Assembly: GCA_963678675.1 (NCBI GenBank)
Contig: OY783192.1
Span: forward strand, 26,224,288 to 26,288,287
DNA length: 64,000 bases
Direction of reading: 5' to 3'
Source of the DNA: Xiphydria camelus
Taxonomy: Eukaryota > Arthropoda > Insecta > Hymenoptera > Xiphydriidae
Shown: in pieces, positions 55,411 to 64,000 of the stretch
Layout: each line of letters starts with the position of its first letter
How positions within the stretch are numbered: the first letter of the stretch is position 1
Position numbers and translations under genes: made by a program
The notes under the pieces: model-generated
Told to the model about the DNA's origin: nothing
What the model saw: the letters and a program-made list of their open reading frames with translations, nothing else
Databases searched by the model: none

Positions 55411-56119
55411 CACCATTTACACCCTGCAAAGTACGTTTTTGTAAGCAACTTTTCCGTAACATTCCTGTGATATTTTACAATATCCGTGAACACTACCGTA
55501 TGTTAGAAACATTCCTTTACTCATAATATATAGGTATTTCTCGATAAATTCGCGAATGTTGCAAAACATCATAGAAGCATTTCAGAATCATTACGTCGAA
55601 AGATCTCCTCGATAATGTACAGCTCGATAAGATTGTACTTGTTAGGGCTGAACTATATGGGGTTTTTATAATTATTTTAGGACCTCCCAGAAGAATACAG
55701 GTGCAGCAAAATATCGATGCTCTGTGCTGGAAATTTATTTACGAGTAAGGGCGAAATTTCAGCGGTGCATGCAAAAGGATTTCTTAAAACTATACCAATG
55801 GCTCGAGTTAATATATGTAACAACATATATACTGTCATAAGTGGTATCTTTACATGTGATGAAACAATTCGTCATGGTCATTGGAAGAGTATACTTAGAG
55901 AGTTGAAGGTAAAACGTCTTCATGGATTTCTGTAGACGACCAAAATATAAGAAAAATCCGATGGTCTGTAAATTCGAAAGCGGTATATGTTTTATTTCTC
56001 CAAAATACTAAGGCAAAGTGAAAAATATAAGGGGAAGATTTTAATTTTGTGGTAATAAAAAGCTATTCTTCTACATGTACGTATTCTCCTCCTGAATAAA
56101 TTCCAAAAAGTAGTGAAAT
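55410..56119 (+). repeat. Mosaic modules M8, reversed M6, and CTCGAGTTAATATATG segment
   Basis: M8 (55,440-55,640) and reversed M6 (55,640-55,740) are followed by GGTGCATGCAAAAGGATTTC and TATATACTGTCATAAGTGG. The same series follows at 41,575, 43,198 and 54,685. A segment with TAATAAAAAGCTATTC, shared with 3,289, leads into foldback G3. Confidence 0.65.
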
Positions 56120-56843
56120 CCCCCACAAAAACAGATTCTCTGTAAAAAAAGGCGGCATGTTCATTCAGTGCCAACAAAAATTGATACGTAAAATACTCTC
56201 CAAAAAAGATTTGAAATCAATTAAGATCGCCATGTTCAAGATTTATATATAAAAAGTAAAAGGCATCATTTTAAAGGAAAATTATTGTAAATCAAGTTAC
56301 TAAAAAATTCGACTAAAAGAAGTTATAAAAAAAATTTAATAAAAAAGAACTTGCCGCGTTTTTTCCTTCAAAATAAAAAATTCAGACAGAATTATACTCG
56401 ATGTTTATGCACTTATGATTTTAAATAAATTCATACACTTATATGATACCACCAGTATACCGAATGTCGCACGGGAAACCGATCAGGCGGGGGCCTTCTG
56501 AATTTCTCTGAATTTGACTTCGGCAGTGCAATTTATGAATCACTCTAGCACCGTCCAAGCACTGCCAATTATTCGGTATAGTGGACAAAATATGAAAACT
56601 TAAACGCGGCAAGTTCTTTTTTATTAAAATTTTTTTATAACTTCTTTTAGTCGAATTTTTTAGTAACTTGATTTACAATAATTTTCCTTTAAAATGATGC
56701 CTTTTACTTTTTATATATAAATTTTGAACATGGCGATCTTAATTGATTTCAAATCTTTTTTGGAGAGTATTTTACGTATCAATTTTTGTTGGCACTGAAT
56801 GAACATGCCGCCTTTTTTTACAGAGAATCTGTTTTTGTAGGGG
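56120..56843. mobile_element. Foldback MITE (GGCGGCATG family), copy G3
   Basis: Both arms are complete, beginning CCCCACAAAAACAGATTCTC and ending CAGAGAATCTGTTTTTGTAG. The core and about 70 bp of left flank match G1, so the copies spread as part of a larger duplicated block rather than by independent transposition alone. Confidence 0.8.
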
Positions 56844-57107
56844 ATCGTATTTGCGCGAACGTTCGAGCGCGCGAGCGAAACTTCGTTATACGCGCGGGCG
56901 CGTCATTAGCCACGCGAGGAGACACGCAGGAGAACGCGTGCGTGCGCGCGCGTTCCAATCGAGCGATAAATCGTGTTAGAGGACTTCAAAGCTCCGGCGA
57001 TCGATGAGTTTGATCGGACCGACGTTTAATGCAAACACGCGCGGAGAACCACAATTCTGTTAACCCCTAACATTAACTTCCCCCGATCGCATGAACCCCG
57101 ATGATAA
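56844..57107. other. CpG-rich patch
   Basis: GCGCGAACGTTCGAGCGCGC and ACGCGTGCGTGCGCGCGCGT mark a short segment far richer in CpG than the neighbouring DNA. It could be the edge of a host promoter or 5' exon region for the receptor gene 3.5 kb downstream. No TATA box, initiator or donor is convincing. Confidence 0.3.
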
Positions 57108-57989
57108 CACAGGCACACAAAAAAAAAGGTCTTGTTCCCAGAACCAGACCAGCATATCTTTATGTTTTTGGGGTCGCTGAATCCGAATCCGGTGTCCGTT
57201 TGTCTCCATCACGTCACATTTTTTTTAATCTCAAAAAACCATCAATAGATCATGATTTTCAAAAAGTTAATGGACTTAAACCAAATTCGCTATAAGGAGT
57301 TTTTGGGGTCGCTGATCTCGAATCTGAAATCGGATTTCAAAAATTCAAGATGGCGGAGCCAATATGGCGGACGAGATTTTTGAAAATCGACGGATTCATG
57401 CCGAATTTGGTATAAGGAGGTTTTTTTGGTCGCTGATCATGAATCTGAAGTCAGATTTTAAAAATTCAAGATGGCGGATCCAATATGGAGGACAAGATTT
57501 TCGAAAATTTTGAATTTTTGTAAATATAACTTCATATTCGTCATTAGCAATCGAAAAAAAAACCCTGTACCAAATTTGGCATGAATCCGTCGATTTTCGA
57601 AAATCTCGTCCTCCATATTGGATCCGCCATCTTGAATTTTTAAAATCTGACTTCAGATTCATGATCAGCGACCCAAAAACCCCTTATACCAAATTCGGCA
57701 TGAATCCGTCGATTTTCAAAAATCTCGTCCGCCATATTGGATCCGCCATTTTGCATTTTTGAAATCCTATTTCAGATTCGTGATCAGCGATCCAAAAAAA
57801 CCCCTATAGCGAATTTGGTTTAAGTCCATTAACTTTTTGAAAATCATGATCTATTGATGGTTTTTTGAGATTAAAAAATGTGACGTGGTGGAGACAAACG
57901 GACACCGGATTCGGATTCAGCGACCCCAAAAACATAAAGATTTACTGGTCTGGTTCCGGGAACAAGGCCTTTTTTTTTGTGTGCCTGTG
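57108..57989. mobile_element. 882-bp palindrome with CACAGGCACAC ends and TAA duplication
   Basis: CACAGGCACACAAAAAAAAA and the mirrored TTTTTTTGTGTGCCTGTG open arms of more than 400 bp. TAA lies directly outside both ends (57,105-57,107 and 57,990-57,992), a 3-bp duplication that suits CACTA/EnSpm- or Harbinger-type mobilisation. Each arm repeats the ~20-bp phrase AAGATGGCGGATCCAATATG and TTTTTGGGGTCGCTGAT in tandem-like fashion. There is no coding sequence. Confidence 0.8.
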
Positions 57990-58537
57990 TAATCCGTCCC
58001 GCGTAAAAATACACTGAGAGAATAGATTATTCTGGGTAGTATGATTTAGTTTTCTCACCATTTTTTGTATCGCAAGTTCGAAAAACTTAGACAAAATTAT
58101 TTACCTCGTATTTTTTCATTTTTTATTTTCGGGCTTATTTGAGTTGAAAACGACATTTACAAACGTAACTACGTCATCGTGTTGTAAGCCTATCTCTCTC
58201 GCATCCGTTGCTTGACATAAGAGCGTCTCTTTTCCATTTCAATGACGTCACAACGTTGTAGAGAGAAGTGTGTTTATAACTTTGCGAATAATTATTTTTT
58301 TCTGACATTTTCTTTTTCGTGTAATTTAAATATGTGTATAGATTATAAATTGAATTTAAAAAATGATTATTTGTTTATGAGAAGACTGAATTTTACTACC
58401 CGACTGGAAATTATCCCGATGTCCCATAAGGACCCGATCAAGTATATCTACAAAGGCATACCTAACCCAGGCGTACCCGATGGGATCTTCATCGGGATCA
58501 AATCAAGTAAAAGTCCACAAGGTTTACATCATCAGGC

Positions 58538-59000
58538 CCTCGTCAGGATCATATTCTTTTTACCTCGTTAAAAAATTTTATCTTTAAACGCAAAGTTTAG
58601 CAGGGTTGCACTATCAGGTCCTCGTCGGGATCACGTTCTTTTGTCTTGTCTAGAAATTTTATTTTGACACCACGTGTAGTAAGATTACACCATATCGAGT
58701 CCTCGTCAGGATCACGTAACTTTTTACTCCTTGAAAATTTTATTTTGGACGTAAAGTCCAATAGGGTTAAACCATCGAGCCCTCGTCGGGATCTCATCCT
58801 TTTACCTTATTTGAAAATCTTATTTTGGACGCAAAGTTCAGTAAGATTACACAATCGGATCCTCATCGGAATCACGTTCTTTTGCCTCATTTCAAAATGT
58901 TATCTTGAACGCAAGGTTCAGTAGGGTTACATTATTGGGTCCTTGTCAGAATTACATTTTCTTGCCTCGTTTAAAAATTATATCTTGGACGCAAAATATC
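58538..59000. repeat. Minisatellite, about six units of 81 bp
   Basis: The phrase TCCTCGTCGGGATCACGTTC (with variants) begins at 58,538, 58,619, 58,701, 58,779, 58,860 and 58,940, a spacing of 78-82 bp. Each unit continues with a T-rich segment, TTTTATTTTGGACGCAAAGT and TCAGTAGGGTTACA. Divergence between units is roughly 15-20% by eye. The minus-strand and plus-strand frames of 66-92 codons here are by-products. Confidence 0.8.
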
Positions 59001-59116
59001 GTTGAACGACTCATCATGCCGTAAAGGATTAAAGTCCTTATATCTTAAATAATATAATATCGCATTCGATTTTTTAACTCATATAGGTACCAAAGTTTCA
59101 AATTATTTACAGAAGA

Positions 59117-59205
59117 GTCGGTGGCTCAATTGATAGAGTCCGAAAGCATTCCCAGTTTCGAAGCAGCCCGTTCTAAGGAGCGCAGGTTCAAGACCCCGGT
59201 AGGGT
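59117..59205 (+). tRNA. tRNA-like sequence with A and B boxes (pseudo-tRNA or SINE head)
   Basis: GTGGCTCAATTGATAGAGT matches an A box and forms a D-arm-like GCTC/GAGT stem. CAGGTTCAAGACCCC resembles a B box 60 bases later. A CGAAA/TTTCG stem lies between them, but its loop is longer than seven bases, and no acceptor stem closes properly. It is therefore not a functional tRNA as read, and a tRNA-derived SINE head or pseudogene is more likely. It lies within the CCCGACTGG-bounded interval. Confidence 0.35.
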
Positions 59206-60559
59206 ATGCAAATAGGCTATCATTTTTTAAAAATGTTTACTTCAATAACATTATTTAATCGCTCATTGATAAGTAGAAATACTTATTTCGGTTTTCTATT
59301 CGTTTATTGTATAACGCAATTGTTTTAAATAATTAGCCGGGATCCGATAATGTTTACTTATAGTAAGGTCCCTATGACGCATTTGCGTTAATGTACAATC
59401 GGGGCCCTATCGGGTTATCTCACAAGGACCCGATTACTTCATCAGTTGAGCCAGATCAGGTCCTGATGACAACCCTACTACTTTTTCCAGTCGGGTACCT
59501 ATAAGGATATTGTAGGGCAACTATATATTGTGATTAGTATATGGGGCGTTCCATGCCAATTTGTCCACTAAATAAATGAATGCATTCCAAAACATGTCTA
59601 AAAATAAAAATCAAGTTACATGAAAATACAATAATTCTACCAATTTATAAACCAATTCTTCCATAAATCACGCAGTAATTATATCTGTTTATTTTCATAT
59701 TTGAAATTGAGGGCCAAACCTTATTGGCGGGGTGACTTTATTTCTATAATGCATATTTAATGAGTAAGAAGAGAAGTTAAAATTTTGACTTGTGGTCACT
59801 TTTGGTAGTAAGTCCATGATATATAAGAACTCGTTTTGTAGCAGACGGATATAAATTCTTGTGTTAGCGATCCAAACTTTAGGAATAATTTTATTAGTAA
59901 GTATCCCTTTTTCTCACAAAGAAACCGTCCCAGGGCTTCGCCTCCGATCTTGATGAAACTTGGTAAAATTGAAGTTCATCGAAAAATAAAAGCCCTATTT
60001 TTTATAGCTGCCCAATTTTGGTTCAAAGGAGTCAAACAGCCTCCCCCCCCCTGCCAGAGTTTGACTATCCTCCAGCTACCTCTGAAACGAAGCGAGATAT
60101 AATAAAAGTTTAAGTGTACAAGTTAATTGGTTTTCTGAGAGAAATAAACCGACCAATACATATTTTGGGAAAAAGGTTATTTTTCACAACAAATATTTTT
60201 TTACACTTCAATTTCCAAAATACCGATATTGTTATAACCTCAAAAATGCAGGAATTTTAATAACAAATTTAGTAATGTATAACCTATTATGTTTCCATTT
60301 TACTATTTTTCGGATTCCTAATTGTTATCTTTAGTACTTTACCAGTAAGCAGTTCAGAGATATGAATTATTCATACAGCTTATACACTTGAGGCAAAGGA
60401 ATTGCAGGTATTTTTAAAAAACAATAATATTTTAATGTGGATTATCTCGGAAAGCTTGTTTTTCTACTTAGACCCCTTGGCTTCTCATCCCCTCAATTAT
60501 GTACTCCGTTATCGACCATCAATTTTCTGACGTTCCGCTTCGTTCTTCTTTACTTCCAG
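59206..60559. other. Upstream region or intron of the receptor gene
   Basis: AT-rich sequence without recognisable repeats, except a short C run at 60,043. It ends in a pyrimidine-rich stretch, CGTTCTTCTTTACTTCCAG, at 60,541-60,559. This is a good 3' splice site, implying that a 5' untranslated exon exists upstream. Confidence 0.4.
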
Positions 60560-60621
60560 ATGAGGGCAATCGGGAGAAGGACCAGATTGCGCGTCGTGCA
60601 CGGACATCAGGACGACTGACT

Positions 60622-62010
60622 ATGCCTCACTCCTTCCGGTCGACTTCTTCCACGCCCCTTCTTCGCCTTCCGAACGACCTTCTCCTTCTCCTTCCTCTTT
60701 TCCCGCTGATAGCGCTCCTCATGCCCCACGCAATCGGTTCGCCCCACCACCGTGCTAATGTCTCCACTCCGATCACTGAGAGAAACTACGAGGGCTCCGA
60801 CCCCCTCCACTCCAACGACGCCGGCAAAGTGGAAACGCGCGGGATGAATCGCGACGGCGGATTCGCGAATTCCAACTTGCCGGTTCGAAGCCCTAGGGAC
60901 GTCGCCGATGCACTTTCCCGCGACGTTAACGTATCGGCTCGGCTCGACACGGTCGGGTTTTTTAACGTCAGAAACGACAGTGAAATCGACGGAGCCGACG
61001 CGGGAGTCGCGAGCTTCAGCGGATCGCCGGCGAACTCGACGGTCGACGACGTTAGTGCGCCTCCAGACGACGCTTCGGAATGGCTCGACGTCGGCAGTGC
61101 CACCGGAGTTTTCGCCGTTAGGAAAGACGGACAATCGCGACGGACGTATCGCGCGAATGGATCCGACGGATTCCATCGCGTGGAACCTGCGGACTTTGAT
61201 CGGTTCGTCGAGAACTCGACGGACGTCGTAGACTCGTACGCGATTGCCAACGTTAGTAAGGATGAGCTATTTTTTAAGCCGAGTAACGATAGTAGTTTTT
61301 TAGACGAACCGCGTATGAACGACTCAACGGCGCTACCGATCGACTGCGAACTGGCGACCGGCATCGTCGACGACGTCACGACATGTCTTCATCCGATTCA
61401 AGCGACCGTCGACTCGTCGACGATCGACGAAACGATCGACGAGCCGGCCTTCACGGGTTTCGAGGGCTCGCAAAAGTTTCCGGTGAAGCCGGTCTATCCG
61501 AAGCCACCGCCGATCGAGAAGTTCGATAGGCGTCACTTCGGGCCGCCCAAGCTGGAGGGCGATCGCGACGAAACGACCGTTGCCGTGACGACGATCGCCG
61601 CGAAACCCGACCTGCCGAAGAGTCCCAGTCGCGACGCGGCGCCGCGTCGCGAGAAGTTCGCGGAGCGTGAGAATATCGAGGAGAGGCCCGCCGAACTCGA
61701 AGCCGACGAGACGCCGCCACCGCGAAATCTCACCGCCGCGGCGGAAGTCTTCTCGTCCGACGGAATCGATATCGCCGAAGAGAACGCGGTCTCGACGACT
61801 CTGCGCTCGGAGTCGTCAACGGAGTCGGAGCGACGGACCTTCGGTGTGGGGCACTTGACGATCCTCGGTCTCTTCGAGCTGACGAAGGACGGGGAAACGA
61901 GACCGGAAGGCCGCAGCGAGCTCGAGGCCGCCCGGCTGGCGATCGAGCGTGTCAACGAAATGGGACTGCTACCGAGGTTCCGGCTGCGCCTGGTTCACAA
62001 CGATACCGAG
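60622..62010 (+). CDS. GABA-B-receptor-like class C GPCR, first coding exon
   Basis: The exon probably begins at 60,560 after a TTTACTTCCAG acceptor. Translation is taken from ATG 60,622, because it places a signal peptide at the N-terminus (LLLLLPLFPLIALLMPHA). An upstream ATG at 60,560 opens only a 19-codon frame. The 463 encoded residues start with about 400 residues of acidic, Ser/Thr-rich extracellular sequence with around ten N-glycosylation sequons (NVS, NDS, NST, NLT). The ligand-binding fold then starts: HLTILGLFELTKDGE, ELEAARLAIERVNEMGLLP and FRLRLVHNDTE. This LxGLFEL...AAxLAxxxVN...LPxxxLxLxxNDT pattern is the N-terminal lobe of GABA-B-type Venus-flytrap domains. The exon ends at GAG/GTAGGA, exactly where the family continues with Cys. 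The transmembrane exons lie beyond the window. The GC-rich third positions differ from the surrounding repeats. The exact subtype is not settled. Confidence 0.75.
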
Positions 62011-62180
62011 GTAGGAGCGCGCGCGTGCGAGCATCCCAACGAGTTATCGTTTAGCGTTTTCGACAGCCTGCGCTGGGGCAGCACTGCTGTAGAATTCGTG
62101 TTCGGAGCTGTGTGCTACACCAACGCAGGACAGCTCTGCAAATGTTTGAGAGCCGAAGCTAGGGTCAACTGGACGCTATT

Positions 62181-62236
62181 AAGCAAAACAGTGTCAACCC
62201 AAAGGGGAACCCGTGTGGGTTGACACTTTATTGCTT
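62181..62236. repeat. Short hairpin nested in the intronic foldback
   Basis: AAGCAAAACAGTGTCAACCC and GGGTTGACACTTTATTGCTT form a 20-bp imperfect stem around AAAGGGGAACCCGTG. It interrupts only the left arm of the foldback, so it inserted later. Confidence 0.65.
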
Positions 62237-62318
62237 ATCAGTGTTCAACTAGCTGCTAAGGTACGCTTCTATTTCAATTGATTTAAATAAACGTTGTCTA
62301 TTTTAATTAATTTCGTTC

Positions 62319-62443
62319 ACTTTAACTATGGAGAATAGATAAGGTTCTCTGTACTTTCCATGATTTTAATCAAACAATCAAACTTAACTTCTATTTGAAA
62401 TCATGGAAAGTAGAGAACCTCGTTTATTCTTTATAGTTAAAGG
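62319..62443. repeat. Hairpin at the centre of the intronic foldback
   Basis: CTTTAACTATGGAGAATAGA, GGTTCTCTGTACTTTCCATG and their mirrors form a ~45-bp stem with small internal loops. It is followed by TTCAGTTCAGTTCAATTCAG, a short tandem repeat. Confidence 0.65.
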
Positions 62444-63071
62444 GGACATGTTCAGTTCAGTTCAATTCAGTTCTACATTCAATCGGTTACCAGTCAGAAT
62501 CGCTTAAGACTCATAGGAATTTTCAATCAGTTCACAATCTATCAGAACTCATCGTAACCAATGGTCAGCAGAGAATCATTGCGATTCCTGTCCAGTTAGT
62601 TAATTAAATCAAACCATCGTGCAATATAACCAGTTAGGCAGTGTCAAATTTGTGCTAATTGGGAACCACGATTTCAGCTTTTTTACTCTGTATTTCTTAG
62701 TTATATATACCAATAATGACAGCGAATACAGTGTCATTCAATTAAACCAACCGATAGGTTCAAGTCCGTCTTACGGCGCGTTCGGGCAAACAGCCGCGTC
62801 ACAAAACAGTGCACTCAGGATTGATAACCCCGAGGAGGTCTACGAACCTTGATCGCACGGATACAGAGCAGAACAAAATTAATTAAAATAGATAAAATTT
62901 ATTTAAATGGACAGAATTTATTTAATTGAAATAGAAGCATACTTTAGCAGTTACGAGTAGTTGACTAGCTTCGACTGCCAAACCTTTGTAGAGCTTTCCT
63001 GCACTGGTGCAGTACATGGCCCCGAACACGAATTCTACACCAGTGCTACATCAGTGCTACCCCAGTACAGG

Positions 63072-64000
63072 ATATCGAAAACACTAGTTGTTTTGACGCG
63101 CGCCCGCGACGAATGATACGGCGGATTTAATCGTCTGGAAAATATTGATGGAAAAGGGGGACTTTGTGATTTCAAAAACTTCGGAACGATATAAAAGCAG
63201 ACCCTCGCGTTCGAATGCTGACATCGGGGCGCGCGCGAGTCTGTTCTGAAATTCAAATGGCACCGATCCCTAACCGAAATCGTGCGAGAGCATTACCATA
63301 CGACTTCTTACGGACCCCTAAATTCAAACTCGTTGCCACCCCCCACCCAACCGCCACCTCACTCCGCTACAGACCCGCGGGTTATTTGGAATTCAGTTCC
63401 AACCGCAAGCCCAGCTCTCGGTCCGGGGTATGTCTGCGGTATATCTGTAACTTGTGCATACTATCTGTTTTTTTCCGAGTGCTTCAAAACGTTCTAACGT
63501 TTCACCCTCGTTGGGGGGATACTTTCCAAGGTGGAATGCCGTTATGTGGTTTTTCCATAATGGTGGGTTGGTGACATTTATACGGCGAATATCGTCTATC
63601 GATTGACGATTGAACGTCGAGAGAAGAGTTTATTTATAGTTCGTAATAACGAGATGATTATTATTATTGGTTTAATCTGGAAATTTGCGTTAAAACTGCT
63701 TCGTGAATGGATCATAAATACTTGATTATAGTCTACACTCAAGTTGAAAGGATTATTAAGGGCTCGGGAAGAAAAAGGATCCTGCAAAATATTACTCACA
63801 CTGTTCTCAATAAATTGCGAAGCTCTTAGCCCGAGTATAATTAATTATTCTTGGTGGGAGATGTCTATACGGGTTTTTTTTTTATTAAATTTCACGCTGT
63901 CCACAGGTGGGGTCTTTTTCGCACAAATCGAATCTAATCGGCCCCAATAATTTATCGTTCAAGATTTGCGATCGGCCAGCATATTGAATCGAGATTTCTA
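63072..64000 (+). other. Receptor intron continuing to the window edge
   Basis: No second exon is recognisable. A GGGGCGCGCGCGAG patch occurs near 63,226. The frames here lack motifs of the receptor family. Confidence 0.45.

Larger units (their letters stand above)
58398..59510. mobile_element. Possible element bounded by CCCGACTGGAAA repeats
   Basis: CCCGACTGGAAATTATCC at 58,398 and TTTTTCCAGTCGGGTACC ending near 59,500 are inverted. Near both ends are GGACCCGAT-type phrases. Between them lie the 81-bp minisatellite and the tRNA-like sequence. The boundary repeats are short, so the element is tentative. Confidence 0.4.
62067..63071. mobile_element. 1.0-kb foldback in the receptor intron
   Basis: The left end CTGGGGCAGCACTGCTGTAG and the right end (reverse complement CTGGGGTAGCACTGATGTAG) open imperfect inverted repeats of about 230 bp. 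These run through TAGAATTCGTGTTCGG and CTTCTATTTCAATTGATTTA. The centre holds smaller hairpins. It begins about 55 bp past the predicted donor site and is the reason the reading frame appears to continue to 62,223. Confidence 0.7.

Noticed and set aside
36893..56843. Integrated polydnavirus or other viral segment
   Set aside because: No viral structural or virulence-type gene and no segment-excision motif was recognised. The content is transposon-like.
61533..61955. Long minus-strand frames (up to 197 codons) opposite the receptor exon
   Set aside because: They are shadows of a GC-rich coding exon. The plus-strand frame has a signal peptide, sequons and a recognisable domain.
62011..62223. 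C-terminal continuation of the receptor frame
   Set aside because: The family's NDTE-Cys junction coincides with a GAG/GTAGGA donor, and the following sequence is intron plus a foldback arm.

Overview
The window is eukaryotic nuclear DNA, most likely from an insect. The evidence is AT-rich sequence, spliced genes with GT/AG introns, many Tc1/mariner-, pogo- and Harbinger-type relics, a DIRS-like retroelement, a Helitron helicase fragment and the start of a GABA-B-like class C receptor. A parasitoid or other hymenopteran would fit, but nothing here proves the order. Only three stretches look like host protein-coding sequence. They are a small secreted cysteine peptide with a decayed tandem copy (14.5-15.2 kb, minus strand), two C-terminal exons of a mitochondrial fission regulator 1-like gene lying inside a transposon-like composite (39.7-40.2 kb, minus strand), and the long first coding exon of a GABA-B-receptor-like GPCR (60.6-62.0 kb, plus strand) that runs into an intron leaving the window.

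Everything else is transposon-derived or unrecognised. From 0.3 to 11.6 kb there are dispersed repeats, nested palindromes, two TA-flanked MITEs, the decayed 5' half of a DIRS-like element (6.7-9.4 kb, minus strand) and a Harbinger remnant. From 12 to 21 kb there is a scrambled Tc1-like element, the peptide locus, an element with heat-shock-element-like subterminal repeats, a 1.95-kb near-perfect palindrome carrying an RS-rich exon-like segment, a GC-rich minisatellite, a Helitron fragment and a second palindrome of the same family. From 21 to 37 kb the sequence is mostly unrecognised single-copy DNA punctuated by a mutated Tc1-like element (23.9-25.1 kb), a mariner (31.6-32.9 kb) and several short palindromic MITEs.

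From 36.9 to 56.8 kb the window is a mosaic. About ten sequence modules recur in both orientations and are assembled into overlapping head-to-head and tail-to-tail palindromes with arms of roughly 200-640 bp. Some modules carry splice-acceptor-like junctions and short conserved coding-like segments. The same modules form the first 4 kb of the window. Two unrelated elements, a deleted pogo-like element and the composite with the fission-regulator exons, sit at the spacer of the same palindromic unit. From 56.8 to 60.5 kb there is a CpG-rich patch, an 882-bp palindrome, an 81-bp minisatellite and a tRNA-like sequence. The receptor exon follows, with another foldback element about 55 bp inside its intron.

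The most unusual biology is the concatenated palindrome system, which could be transcribed into very long hairpin RNAs, and the exon capture or chimera at 39-41 kb.
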